Shown here: in pieces, positions 10,698 through 22,100 of the stretch
Layout: each line of letters begins with the position of its first letter
Numbering within the stretch: position 1 is the first letter of the stretch
Assembly (NCBI GenBank): GCA_034008185.1
Contig: CM067086.1
Location: 65,270,286 to 65,334,285 of the forward strand
DNA length: 64,000 nucleotides
Direction of reading: 5' to 3'
Source: Gorsachius magnificus
Taxonomy: Eukaryota; Chordata; Aves; Pelecaniformes; Ardeidae
Program-made: the position numbers and the translations under genes
Notes under the pieces: model-generated
What the model was told of the DNA's origin: nothing
Databases searched by the model: none
What the model saw: only the letters and a program-made list of their open reading frames with translations

Positions 10698-11837
10698 CGT
10701 GAAAGCCACAGCATTGCAGGTGTACAGGGAAAAGCAAAAGAAGGAAAATGGGTGTGTAGGAAGCATTCATGGGAGCTCCTGGGAGTAAGAAAGGAGAAGG
10801 AACGACGGGGGAGGGAGTCTGGTGATCAAAAGGCTGTATCTAAATGGCTCCATGAACAGAGAGGGGGAATTAAGAACAGGATTAACTATGCAATTCTTAC
10901 TTTAGGGCTCTTGCAAGGTGCGGGGGGTCAGTTTGAGAAGGCAGGTGCCTGGCTCCAGGGGCCAGATCATGGCTCCAAGCTGGTGATAAGATGCACAGAG
11001 ATGTGCTGGCACTGATCTGGGCTCCAGGAGGAGCAAAGCTACACTGGTGCGGCTCCAAGCTAAGCTACTATTAGGCACCTTTCACAGTGTCTTGCTCTTT
11101 CTCTGTTTTTTGGAAGGGTGGGAGCCCGGGAGCGGTGCGGTGGGACTTGGACACCCAGCGAGGAGCCGAGCTCCCTGCCTGATGCAGGCTGAGGGGTGAC
11201 CCAGGGGTGTCAGCACTGCTGCTCCCCAAAACCTGAAAACACCCAGCGGGTCCCTGCTCCCCTCTCAGTTTCTCCCTTCCCTGGCACAAAAAATTCCCCT
11301 TTGGCTTCTTTCTTTTTTAAAAACTGGCAAAGAGCTTTTGACTATTTGTTTCCTGAAGTTTTGACATTATAGTTTCAATTTTTTTCCCAATAATATGGGC
11401 TAATACCTCATCCAAGTTGTAGATCTCTAACCCAAGCAAAATCTCTAATCCCCAATCCTTAGTTCTTTACAGTCCATATCTAGGATGACACACTGGGGTG
11501 GCCAATTTGCAACTGATTTGGTAGGAGGAACATCCATGCTCTGTTTATTCCTTCTCTCCCACCTTGTCCTGACACTTGCCCATACCCCATCCCCTGAAAA
11601 CTCGGAGTATCTGAGGCCACACAGCAACAGAGTTTGGCTGATGCCATCAATACAACCAGGAGTCTCTTTTAACACCCACCCACAAGCTGACCTCTGTCTG
11701 TGTAAATGATGAGACTGGGGCCCACAAAATGAACAAGCTGTTGGGAGACCCCAAATACCCAAAGCAAGCAGAGTTGGGAAGAGCTGCCTCCATGACATCC
11801 CCTTGATGCTGGACCAGCACACCTGGAGTGAAGAAGA
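10698..11837. other. Non-coding stretch, no recognisable feature
   Basis: GC-moderate sequence without a recognised gene, RNA or repeat. Short overlapping open frames on both strands (for example near 11071-11289) have no recognisable domain. Confidence 0.6.
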
Positions 11838-12035
11838 TTTGAGCACAAGTCTTATGAGGAGCGGCTGAGGGTGTTCAGCCTGGAGCAGAGGAGGCTGAGG
11901 GGAGCCCTCATCACTCCCTACAACTGCCTGACAGAAGGAGGGAGCCGGGGGGGAGTCGGTCTTTTCTCCCAAATAACAAGCGATAGAACGAAGGGAAAGG
12001 GCCTCAAGTTGCACCAGGGCAGGTTTAGATTGGAC
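11838..12035 (+). mobile_element. CR1 LINE, left part of an interrupted copy
   Basis: The sequence follows the CR1 ORF2 C-terminal region: CTTATGAGGAGCGGCTGAGG, GTTCAGCCTGGAGCAGAGG, then GTTGCACCAGGGCAGG and GGTTTAGATTGGAC. CR1 similarity stops abruptly at 12035 and resumes at 12619 with ATTAGGGAAAATTTC. If 12036-12618 is removed in thought, the two CR1 parts join without loss or gain. The first 14 bases of the following DNA (CTATAATTTGCATT) are not CR1. This and 12619-12832 are therefore best read as one copy split by a later event. Confidence 0.85.
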
Positions 12036-12618
12036 TATAATTTGCATTTCTTGATACAGCTTATATCAAAAAATGTTGGAAAGTCGCATTTCAATAAAAT
12101 ATTTAAATTGCTGACATAGCCTGTGACTGTCTGTACTACATAGACTCAAGATACACTGCAACTTGTTCTGAATTTCTCATCAGGTGTCAAACATGCAGAT
12201 TTATGGACTGCATAGACTAAATCACAGCAAATGCCCTAAATCTGGAACTATAGAAACCCACTTCCAGCTCCATGCTCAGGTAGGAATCCTATAGCCGTGG
12301 TCCAAAATCCTACAGGGAGTCCAAAAGCAAAGTACGGTACGAGAAAAATATCCTGGGGCTAAAAGCAAAATACTACAAGGGGCAAAATAGGGCTGAAGTT
12401 ACTGCTTGCCTACAGGTTTCACTGAAGATGAGAGCATGAGCCGATGAAGGAGCCTTGTTCAGCCTGGAGCAGAGGAGGCTGAGGGGAGCCCTCATCACTC
12501 CCTACAACTGCCTGACAGGAGGGGGGAGACGGGGGGGGTCAGTTTTTTCTCCCTAATAACAAGCAATAGGACTAGGGGAAATGGCCTCAAGTTGCACCAG
12601 GGCAGGTTTAGATTGGAC
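12036..12618 (+). repeat. 583-bp ectopic copy of distant DNA inserted in a CR1
   Basis: This block matches 62474-63055 over its whole length. By eye the only difference is a single extra base near 12057. It comprises about 415 bp of non-CR1 DNA followed by about 165 bp of CR1 ORF2 sequence belonging to the other locus's CR1. Its last 35 bp (12584-12618) exactly repeat the 35 bp preceding it (12001-12035). Identity with the distant locus ends at position 12618. Beyond it the flanking CR1 tails differ at roughly 20 of 205 positions. The block is too clean to be an old duplication. Its boundaries suggest a copied repair patch or an assembly error. Confidence 0.85.
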
Positions 12619-12832
12619 ATTAGGGAAAATTTCTTCCCCAAAAGGGCTGTCAGGCACTGGAAGGGGCTGCCCAGGGAAATGGTCGAATCCTCAGCCCTGG
12701 GGGGATTTAAAAGCCGGGCAGACGAGGTGCTTAGGGACATGGTTTGGTGGTGGGATGGCAGGGTTAGGGGAACGGTTGGACTTGATGATCTTAAAGGTCA
12801 TTCCAACCTAAACAGTTCTATGATTCTATGAT
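12619..12832 (+). mobile_element. CR1 LINE, right (3') part of the interrupted copy
   Basis: Continues the CR1 frame from the left part (AAATTTCTTCCCCAAAAGG, then CAGGCACTGGAAGGGGCTG), then the 3' UTR hairpin GGTTGGACTTGATGATC / CATTCCAACC and tail ATTCTATGATTCTATGAT ending about 12832. It carries bases different from the CR1 at 63056-63267 at about one position in ten, so the two are separate insertions of one subfamily. Confidence 0.9.
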
Positions 12833-13944
12833 GCAGCTTTGCCCCTCGTTCTCCATGTGGGTTTCTCTTCCCAGGGAATGCAGCTGCACCCACCAGTCCA
12901 GATGTTCAAAGAGGGACAAGACTCCCACAGTCCCTATGTGAAAGGTGAACGAAAGGACGGTGAGCAACTACATGCCTTAAAATCTTCAGACTACGACCCA
13001 CCATGAACTGTTGCCCCCTGACACATGATGGGAAGCAAAGCGTAATCTCAGCTCAGTTAGAGGTAAATGGGCAGATGTGTTTGCCCTCAGGCAGCCTGAG
13101 GACACGCCATCCCCTCCTGAACGTAGCGTGTTAAAAATGAACCGTCTTTTAAATAGCTGTTTACCTTCAGGCTGCTAAGTCCATGAATGGCCTGCTGCTC
13201 ATTAGGGGTCAAGAAGAGCCTGGTTAAAAGGTCCTGCTCCACCTTCAGTGCCACATGGACAAGTCCCTCAGGACTTGCTTGGCAGTGCAACAACATACAG
13301 AGCTGACCCACAATACCCCCTGGAGTCCTCCTAAGGTTAGAAGATGACACGGCTTGTCTCAGCAGACATGGGAGGAATTTTCCCGAGAACCACCCAAAAA
13401 CCTCTGCTGGGATGTATAGGAGACAAGTCCTCTCTGTCAGCCTATGTGCAATCCTCAAATAGGGATAGGACACATCCAACCTTTTGAATTATTATTTAAA
13501 AAATGTGGCATTCTGACTCTTTTTGAATCCCAGACAAGTAAGAATGAAGTGAAGGATTTCTTGCATTCACCACCTCTTTAGACCCGACTGGCACTGCACT
13601 CTCAGCTCCTAGAGAGCTTTACTAACCTAAAATAAGTAAAAATTTACGAATCTAATCACAGTAAAAACCACTGGTTAGCAAAGAATTTATTTTGCTTTTC
13701 CCCTTCTCCTTTCTTTTAATCAGCCCCACAACGTTCCCCCTGCCTGCATGGACGGGAATAGGTAATACTGTTTGATGAATGAATAAAATATCAGGTGGGA
13801 AGTGTCTCGTTTGTCTGCGTCTTCATTATCTCCTTCCCCATCCTGCCGCTGTGTCTGGACCAGTGTGTTCTTCTTTACTGGTCATTCACTCTTGGGTTTG
13901 TACTAGCAGCTACCAGCTGGGAGCCCTGGACATTGGTTAGGAAT
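12833..13944. other. Non-coding stretch, no recognisable feature
   Basis: A minus-strand open frame of 130 codons at 13087-13479 has no recognisable domain and no flanking splice or start context that would support an exon. No interspersed repeat was recognised in this interval. Confidence 0.55.
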
Positions 13945-14010
13945 GAAGGTGTTCGGCACTGTACAAATAACAAATAAAAAGATAATCCCTTCAGAATAAG
14001 CTCAGAGTTC
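13945..14010 (+). mobile_element. Possible old interspersed-repeat fragment
   Basis: GTGTTCGGCACTGTACAAAT followed by ATAAAAAGATAATCCCTTCAG resembles a word order (GTGCTGTACAAA ... AGACAGTCCCTGCC ... AGAGCT) recurring in amniote genomes as an old dispersed repeat. A second similar piece lies at 43155-43216. The family could not be named with certainty. Confidence 0.3.
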
Positions 14011-17000
14011 TTCCAGATTTTGTTTTTCCCTGAACACCCTTCCTTGCTAGAGCCTTCATACAAAGTTTAAATCTGAAGCAGGGAATAGTTCAGATGATAA
14101 ATCGTCGGTTTTCTCTTCTTCCCTTTTGTAATTATTTAAAATTACCACATTATGGATTTTTCTCTGGGGCTGCAAACTCATTTAGATTATGTTGGTCAAC
14201 ATTTACAGTGAAGTGCAGAATTTGGAGCTGTTCTGGGGAGGGGGGAAAAAAGCCAATTCCAGCCACGAGTTAGAATAAGTTGATAGAAAATTTCAAAATA
14301 GAAGGCTTTTTTGAAAGATGTGCAAAACCCCTGGAGAGTTGTCACCACTCTCACTGGAGGAGGTGTGCAAGAATCCTTTTTTTTCAATTCCGCATTTATT
14401 CTCTCCTTTTCCAGTGAAGGCAGGTAATCTCAGATTATTTACCAGCATCTCATTTCCAACTCACAAGAAACGCCTTGAAGCCAGAAAAAAATACTACGCG
14501 CCCGCCTGTTTTTGTTTTGCTCTCATGTTTATTTTCATCTTAACATTAATTGCCCCATAATGTCTGCTTGGTTTTATCAATTAGCCTTTGCAGTGGGAAA
14601 ATATTTTAGCGCCTAATACAGCGTAATGATTTTTTTCCCTATTTGCCAAGGGGGTTATTAATAAATGTCCCCACTGGGGTTACAACTCTGGTGCTCTGGT
14701 GTTTGCTTTAGGGGAAATGAGGGATTGGAGGAAAATCCTAACCAAACGGAGCTATAATTAGAGCGAAAGCAGCTGCAATTATAAGTATATGTTCAACGAC
14801 ACCCATGGCACTCGGGGACAAACCTCCCCTCCACTCGGGCAGGGGTGGCAGCAGAAACTCCGCCACTGCAAAAAGGGGAAAGCTCTTGGTTTTCCTGCTT
14901 TTCCAAGTCTTGCATGGAAGATTTGCACCACTGCCTAGCGTATGTCTCCGAGGAGGAAGGTTTTTTTCAGCGGAGGAGTGCTGGCCCGGCAAAGCCAACA
15001 TCCCGAGCTGGGATTTCACCCCGATCTCTCGCTCCTCACTATTTATTTAGCCTGAACCGCTGCCACCGGCACGGCTGGGCTCTCTGGTTAGCTGCCAGCC
15101 AAGCAGGCCCTTCAAATGACACATCTCAGAGCACATCAGACAGCCACGCAATGTCCCACAGAGTCCTCTCCTGGGGCTGCAGGTACTCCATGGTTAGACG
15201 GCGAAGCCTGGCAGACCCTGCTCTCCTCCCCCGCTGCCACAACAACTTTGTTCACGGAGGAAAAACCAGACGCCGTCCCTTTGGCTTTTCTGTCTGTTAC
15301 AAATCTAAATTCTCCATCACCGGGAAATGGAGCAGCTAACAGGCTGTCCTAGGAAAATTCAATCCTGTCATCAGATACGGGTTTCTGGAAAGCCAAAATG
15401 GAAGGAGTTCTGCAGCATGTCAAGAATTCAGGCTGAGTTAAACTATTAGTGCTTGATTTTATCAATTAGCCAAACAAGTTTAACAATAAACACTTTCATG
15501 CAGCAAGGACAGATATGGAATTAAAAACATGCAGCAGATGTGCAATACTGCTTAATATGGCTTTTAGCTTAATTCATCTTATTGCAGAAATCTGTAATTC
15601 TCATGGCGTGGTTTCTGAACAGCAGCTACTGGTGCAACCTTTTGTCTTTCCCTGGGTTTTTTTGGTTAAAAAAAAAAAAAAAAACAACCCAAAACAATTA
15701 CTATTAGAGCACTATTAGCTTTGAGGATTTACAGCTTTGCTTCCTTCACAGCAGAGCTTGGAAGTAATAGAATTTACTCTGGGAAAACCTGACCATGCCC
15801 TTCCAAGTCTTTGTAGGGCTTCTCATATTGGGGTCCCATATAGGCACCCCGTATAGCTCTTTGTAGGAAACAGGTTATTGCCAGCATTAGCTGGCTGGCT
15901 ATGGAGGCCTGTGCCTGAGCAACACCTCCCATCCCACCACAGCTGCAGAAAGCAGGCAGAAAGCAGCAGTAAAATGCAAGGACGTGCTGCACTCTTGTCC
16001 TCCACCACCTACACATGATACAGGTGGTCCATGATAGTGCCAGATCCGCAAGAACACAGATTTCCCTAAACGCCCCAAAAGATGCAACCTCATTCCTGCA
16101 GATGGCTGAGCACCAGAAAAGTCACCTAAATGGCTTTGTTGCCTGATTTCTCTGCTCCTTCTTCAGAACAGTACCTCCTCCGGGTCCTGGATCTCTGTGT
16201 TTTGACCAGAAGAAGGGCTCTGGTGGACCTCGGGACTACTGGTTTTCCAGCATGAATGAACAGAGATTAAAGGTAATGATTTGTATTGCAAACCACCCTG
16301 AGGACACAACGGCCACTGCAGTACCACAAGGGACAGCCCTGCCCTGCTGAACATCCCCTCCGAACACAGAGTCCATAAGATTATGTGCGAGAAGCAGGTA
16401 TCCACCGCCAGCGTTTTTGAAGCAAGGAGCACTGTCCCTGGAAGGCGCGTGGATTTTATACCCTACTTCTACTACCAGCAAAGCATCCAGGAGCTGCACG
16501 GAGGAGTTGGGAACTGAACCCATAGGGCAAGAGCTCAGCACCTTTTGCTATAACCCAAAAATTTCTGTCCTGAGAAAAGCAAAGACGATGCTTCCACTGA
16601 CATCAGGAGGGTGCGGGCTCACCTGGTGTCTGCTCTGATTTCTGGCCCAGAATTCACCACAACTAAATATTTCTTCAAAACCAGAACCTTTCCGAATTAC
16701 CATCAAAGCACCAAGTCTAGAGAAATTGGACATTTGGTTCCTTTTATTTCCTTCTCAGCCTTGGAGAGGGGGGGAGTGTGTAATTACGTGTCTCTCCGTA
16801 TATAATATAATCACCCACACACTATTTGTACACTCTAGGTGTATATTATAGACCTTTAATACTCCAAGAAGCTTATAATTGATTTTAAATGTTGCTTTAA
16901 AGGGCTATGTATCATACTAGGGACACATGTATATGTACACACCAACGTGCACAAATGCCTATTAGTACACCTATGAGTATGCATATACACACAGTAAACA

Positions 17001-19029
17001 CACGAGACCCTCCAGCGCTAACTGTGCAGCTCAGCACCCTACCCTTTCCCCACTGTGCTCAAGGGTCTAAAATGAACACTGGGCTTTTAAAGCTACTTTT
17101 ATTACCTTACCACCACCAGAAACAGCACAACCTTGTGCAGCCGCTCTGACACAGATGTTAATTTTCACTTGCAGCTGTGGCAATTAGAAAGTGTACTTAA
17201 TAGAGTGTCATGTTAATTGTTGCAGAGTTAACCAATTTCTCCATTTAATTGTCAATTGATTAACCTATTGAAATGGTAAGTGACTCAGTTTCCTTCCAGA
17301 ACAAACAGCAGCCACATATTGTAGCTTCATCCAGCTGGAGGGGGTACTCTGATTTGCTCAGCCTCAATGTGCTGGTATTTTTCTACACCTCCCTGAGCTT
17401 TTAATTAGATGAGCCAATTTTACATGTATTTGTCTGCTGGAAAGGTTATCTGTGCCGGAGCTGACCTGCAGAGACAAGGTTGAGCCTAGCGGTCTTAATA
17501 GAAAAGGTTTTCAGCTATGACTGCTGTACTTGATTGCATTGTAATGGTAATTAACTTGAGACTTTGCCTCCCTCAATGTTTTTTTGTAGCTTTAACTATG
17601 CAATGAGATGTTTCCTCTGTCATATATATGCACTTATTAAGCTCTCATTGGATTCTAATATGCATGCAAATAGTCAAGAGTTTCTTAAGGCTAATACTAC
17701 ACTATGTAGATTGTAGTGCTATTAAGTCACTACAAAGATGTAGCCTGCAGCAAACTTATAAGTTTTCTTTTTTTTCTTTTTCTGCAGCTGTATGCAAGGG
17801 TTTGATTTTCCATTTTTGTGCTTTTTTTTTCAACCTAAAGGAGGAAGAATTCCCTCTACGGACTTTTGCTCCTTTTTTATCTGAAGGCTTCTGCACGCGA
17901 GAGCCCATTTCAACAAGTTTTCTTCCCCCAAACGAGCCTAAAAATGCGCTTGTGTTTTAAAAGGAAGCTCCCAATGTCCTTAATTCAGTTTTTCAAGGCG
18001 GTTTGTAATCCATCCCCATTCCTACTCCTTCCTCCGAGCGGCTCGTTTGAAAGCCCTCGGTATCTCCTGTGTTGCTGCATGTTCTTTTACAGTATGGCGC
18101 TGTCATTTAATTACGAGACAATCCCCCACAACTGAGCAAGCATTTTCATCATTGATAATGTTGGTAGCAGGCAACTGAGACAAAATGATTACAAACCTAT
18201 GTTGCGCTCAATAGTCCTTTAGAGGATTTCTCTCTTAATAGTCCGGGCTCATTCATGTTTGGTTCAGTACATTTGTTCTTTAAAAAAGGCATAGATTAGA
18301 AGAGTTTCAGGGTAGGTTAATAACTCAACTGAAAATGGCTGCTTGCATTGTCAAAGTCTGTTCCTGCAGTTGCCTGGTGCTTTCTTCAGTTCTTCCACAC
18401 TGCAGCTTTGGCCCAGTTGGTAAACAGCTTAAGTCCAGACATCTTTTCATTCTCCGCGCAGCGGATTGAAATAAAAATGCATATAAGTGGCGACTGACTG
18501 GCGCTGGCCTGACAATAGCCTGTAACATTATGCAAGGGTATTTACATAGGAATAAGGCCTTGGTAAAGAAGACAGGGGCAATTAATGACTAGGGCCACAC
18601 ATATAAGGAAAGTTTGTCCAATCCTTTCTTCAATAAAGATCTTTTGTAAAGTGCTATGGAAACTCATGGAGGCCCCCAAACAGATTAGGAGAGGGACTTT
18701 TGTGGTAGGGGGTTTTTTGGGTTTGGTTTTTGTTTTTTTTTTTTTCAAACCTTAAGTTAAAAGGGCCAAATTTTGTAAAGGTAAAATGTAATTCTTCTGA
18801 AGTTTTGAATTTTTACTATTGTGGCCTTTTTTTTCCTTTCCTTTTTTTCACAGGAATCAGCTTTGTGTGGCTATTTTCCTAGGAGAACGCGTGGAATAAA
18901 GAAATAAAGTGAACGGTGTGCCTCAGCCAGGAAGGGCGGAGGAGGCAAAAGGCTTGGAGGAGACCTGTCACAAGGCTTGACTCCTCCTGCTAGCGCAGGT
19001 TTGGAATTTAAGCTAATTTGTAAGCATTT
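14011..19029. other. Gene-free DNA with AT-rich candidate elements
   Basis: No coding gene is supported across 5 kb. The interval contains an 18-base A-run near 15667-15684, dinucleotide-like TATA/CA sequence at 16800-17000, and T-runs at about 18728-18744. AT-rich sections with homeodomain-like words lie at 14540-14790, 17150-17570 and 18080-18330. Open frames around 14805-15352 overlap in three frames and are not protein-like. Confidence 0.6.
17150..17570. other. Candidate conserved non-coding element
   Basis: Contains many closely packed words: CAATTAG, GTTAATTGTTG, TTTAATTGTCAATTGATTAA, AAATGGTAAGTGACTCAG (an AP-1-like TGACTCA word), GGTAATTAACTTGAG. The sequence is of normal complexity despite being AT-rich and shows no repeat similarity. 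Regulatory function is inference. Confidence 0.25.
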
Positions 19030-19100
19030 AAGGCCTGATTCTGATCTCTCTTACACCCCCAGCAGCTCCGCTGGGGCTGTTAAAGTGCTTTCTGGCAGAT
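19030..19100 (+). mobile_element. Fragment resembling an old palindromic amniote MITE
   Basis: GGCCTGATTCTGATCTCTC followed by TTACACC matches the start of a dispersed palindromic repeat typical of amniotes (GGCC(A/T)GATTCTGATCTC...TTACAC). The remainder is eroded and the second arm is not seen. Identification rests on recalled sequence pattern only. Confidence 0.4.
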
Positions 19101-22100
19101 GCAAGATAGGCAACTCCGCCTTCCAAATTCGGCTTTCTCCTTCGTTTTGTCCTGGAGGATTTGGGCATGAGTGATTTTGACAAACCGAGGAAGCCCCAGG
19201 CTCTGGCTCCAGGTTGTGTTGCCGAAGGCGGAGCACTGTCAGCAGCGGGCGTTGCAGCGGGTGTTGCAGGCACATAGCCCAGGGCAGAATTTAACCCCAA
19301 GGCTTCATCCTGCCAGATGGGATGCTCTCCCTGGGGCTTGCAGATAATGAGCCCATTTCCCTGGGGGAAACCAGCCCGCATCCCCCCGGAGCAAAGATGG
19401 CACAAAAGAGTCACAGCTGGTGATGCCTTCTCTACCCGGCCAGACTCCGAGTTGGTAGGTTTGTGCCTCTTGGCACAGGGTGGACACGCCACTTTGGGTC
19501 CGAAGCCACCATCGCCAGGACAAGGCTCCTGGGAACCTCTTCATCAACATTGTACGCTCCTTCGGCGTCTCCTTTCCCTTCTCAAGAAATTCAAGCTGCT
19601 GTTCTCTAAGTCTCACCTGCCCCCATGGAAGTGTCGAGGACCATATTTTTCTTGGGCTGCCGTGGCACATCTGTTGATGGTAGCTTGAATATACCCATAC
19701 CAGTTGAGTAATTTTGATTTCAGGCTCATCTGTTGGTGTTTAGAGACTGCTCTTATTCTAATGACTGTGGAGGGCTCCTTGGTTTGGGCTGATGCTGTAA
19801 CTTCCCTACCATGCTGTCCAGAAAGCCGTAGGTCTCTATCTTGAAAGCAGAGCAGGGATCCTACTGCTCACCCCATCGTATGTGTTCAAGAAGTCAAACC
19901 TTTGGCAGGCATGAATGAGGAAAGCCCCATTGATTTCTCTACAGTTCTGCCAAGCTTTACACTGTCTGATGATCTACTACTGAACCCTTTTCCTCTTAGA
20001 GATTCTTAAAGTAGAATGTAACTCAAGGAAGAGAGAAGAACATTTCCCGGGACCCCCTGTCATGCCACTGTCTTTCTTCAAAATAATTTTGAGAGTCAAA
20101 TCTCCCATGGAAATTAATTCCTAAAATGCATGTTGGACATTGAAGAGGGGAAAATAAATGTAAATAGCACAAATGCATGGTTCCTATGAGAGAAGTGTGC
20201 ACGGAGCAGAGAATCTGTTTCTGCTGCAGCCCCAGAAAGCTGCAGAAATCAATGCTTCATTCAAGGCTATTGATCAGTACTAAATTAATTAGACTTCAAG
20301 GCTTATGGCAGTTGATAAGACAACTTGTTAATTTAGTCAATGATAGTGTTTTCCCTAAAGCAGCAAATACCCTCTTTCCAGAAAAAATTTTATGTACCAT
20401 TCCCCCCCCCCCCCGCTTTTTTTATTTAAAAAAAAAATTCACTTTACATTTAAATTAAGATAAGAATTGGACGGGGAGATACTTCTATTTACCCCTATTT
20501 GCTGCCTTTTGCTCTAATGTCGAAGCGGGGTGTCGATAACATCTGATGTAATTTAATACGACGGCAGCATAACATTTAGCTTCTTCGACCCGGACCCATT
20601 GACGGCGATGTTCATTTGGAAAAGCTCGTGGGGAGAGGAGGGAGGAGGGAGAAAACCCACTTTCTAAATGTGGTGGGTTGGTTTTTTTTTTTTTTAAATG
20701 GCAAACCCAGAGCTTTTGCTTCCCAGACGAGAAGGATGCTCATGGCCACTGACAAAGGCATGGGCGCTGCCGGTCCTGCAAGCGGTGAATGAGATGAAGG
20801 TATCCCAGAATACCCCGGACATGGGGCCGTACTTCCTGCTGGCTGGGAAGGACAAAAGGACAAAGCCGAAGGAGTGCCGGGGTCCCACCACCAGCTCTTG
20901 GAGGCACCAGTCTGCTACCAGCAGCACTCCAACCCTCGGAGAATGCTAATAAGCCACTGAAGAGCTCAGCTTTCCTGCCATAATTCTATAGCGCTGTTGA
21001 GGACCCCATAGTGTTCACTAAATAAAGACAACTAATTGAGAATTTTTTGCACATTTTGCTCAGTGGACTTGTTGTTCAGGCGGTTGGTTGGGGAGAATGT
21101 CCCCCTACTGACAACAGGGGCTGATTGTTTTGGCAGCCGCCGGGTTAGCACCATTTCCCGGGTCTGAGGCTGACTTTCGAAGTATGACAAAAATGTTTCA
21201 TTTCAGAATTTTATTTTTTTTTTTTTTAATTACGTGGCTGGGAATTATTTGGGCTTGCTGGAGAATAGGCCGTCCGGTGTTTGCGTGGAAAAAAAAAAAA
21301 AAATTAAAAAAAATTGCTGGCAGAGTTTCTCAGAATAAAACCTTTGGTCTTTCTCTCTCTTTTTCTCCTTGCTCTCTCTTCCCCCCCCCCCCCCTTTTTT
21401 TTTTACTGCATTTTCTGTGGTGAGGCCTACATTTTTGTGTCTGCAGGTGACACTTTGATTGAAACTAAAATTAATAAATCAGCTGAAAAGCTCACACCTA
21501 CAGCTCACAGCAGGGCCTTGAAAACACGGTTATAAAGGGAGCTTTATGCCCTTGTGTAAAGAAGGAATAAATTACAGAAGCACTTGTTGCCCTTGGACTC
21601 GATTTTGCTTTGCAGGCTGGTATCTTATTTTTGGAGCTTATTGTTAATCAACAGGTTCCTTGTAGGTTTAGCAGGTGACTTTGCTATTAATCTCCTATTT
21701 GACCGCTATAGCATATTAATGAGGTAGGCTTCTGGATGTGGCTATGTCTCCAGCACAAGGAATTAGTTTAAAAGGTGCACTCTTTACTCAATTGCTCACA
21801 GTTAATGATGCTGCAGCCCAAATGCAAAGTAGCATTTTCTACAGCTTGTGTAGCATTAAGAGTGTTTTACTAACATTATGTTCCTCACTGTGCTTTTCTT
21901 CTGTTGTATACTTATTTCTTCTCCGTGGAGGGCTATTATCAGGCTTACTGGTCCTTCCTTCTCTTTATAGTTTTGGGGGCTTGCTTCATTTTTTATTCCC
22001 CCAACAAAATAAAGAAATTATATATAAATGACAAAATGATATCCTTTCTGATTAACGTGCACTTTGGTTTTAATTAAACAATTCCAGAGCGCTTTGGAGG

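Noticed and set aside
11445..12047. Open frame of 200 codons, minus strand
   Set aside because: Its start lies in antisense CR1 and the rest resembles nothing known.
12034..12832. Chimeric CR1 retrotransposition (5' transduction) as the origin of the duplicated block
   Set aside because: Identity between loci stops inside the CR1, and the tails differ by about 10%. A copied transcript would share the tail too.
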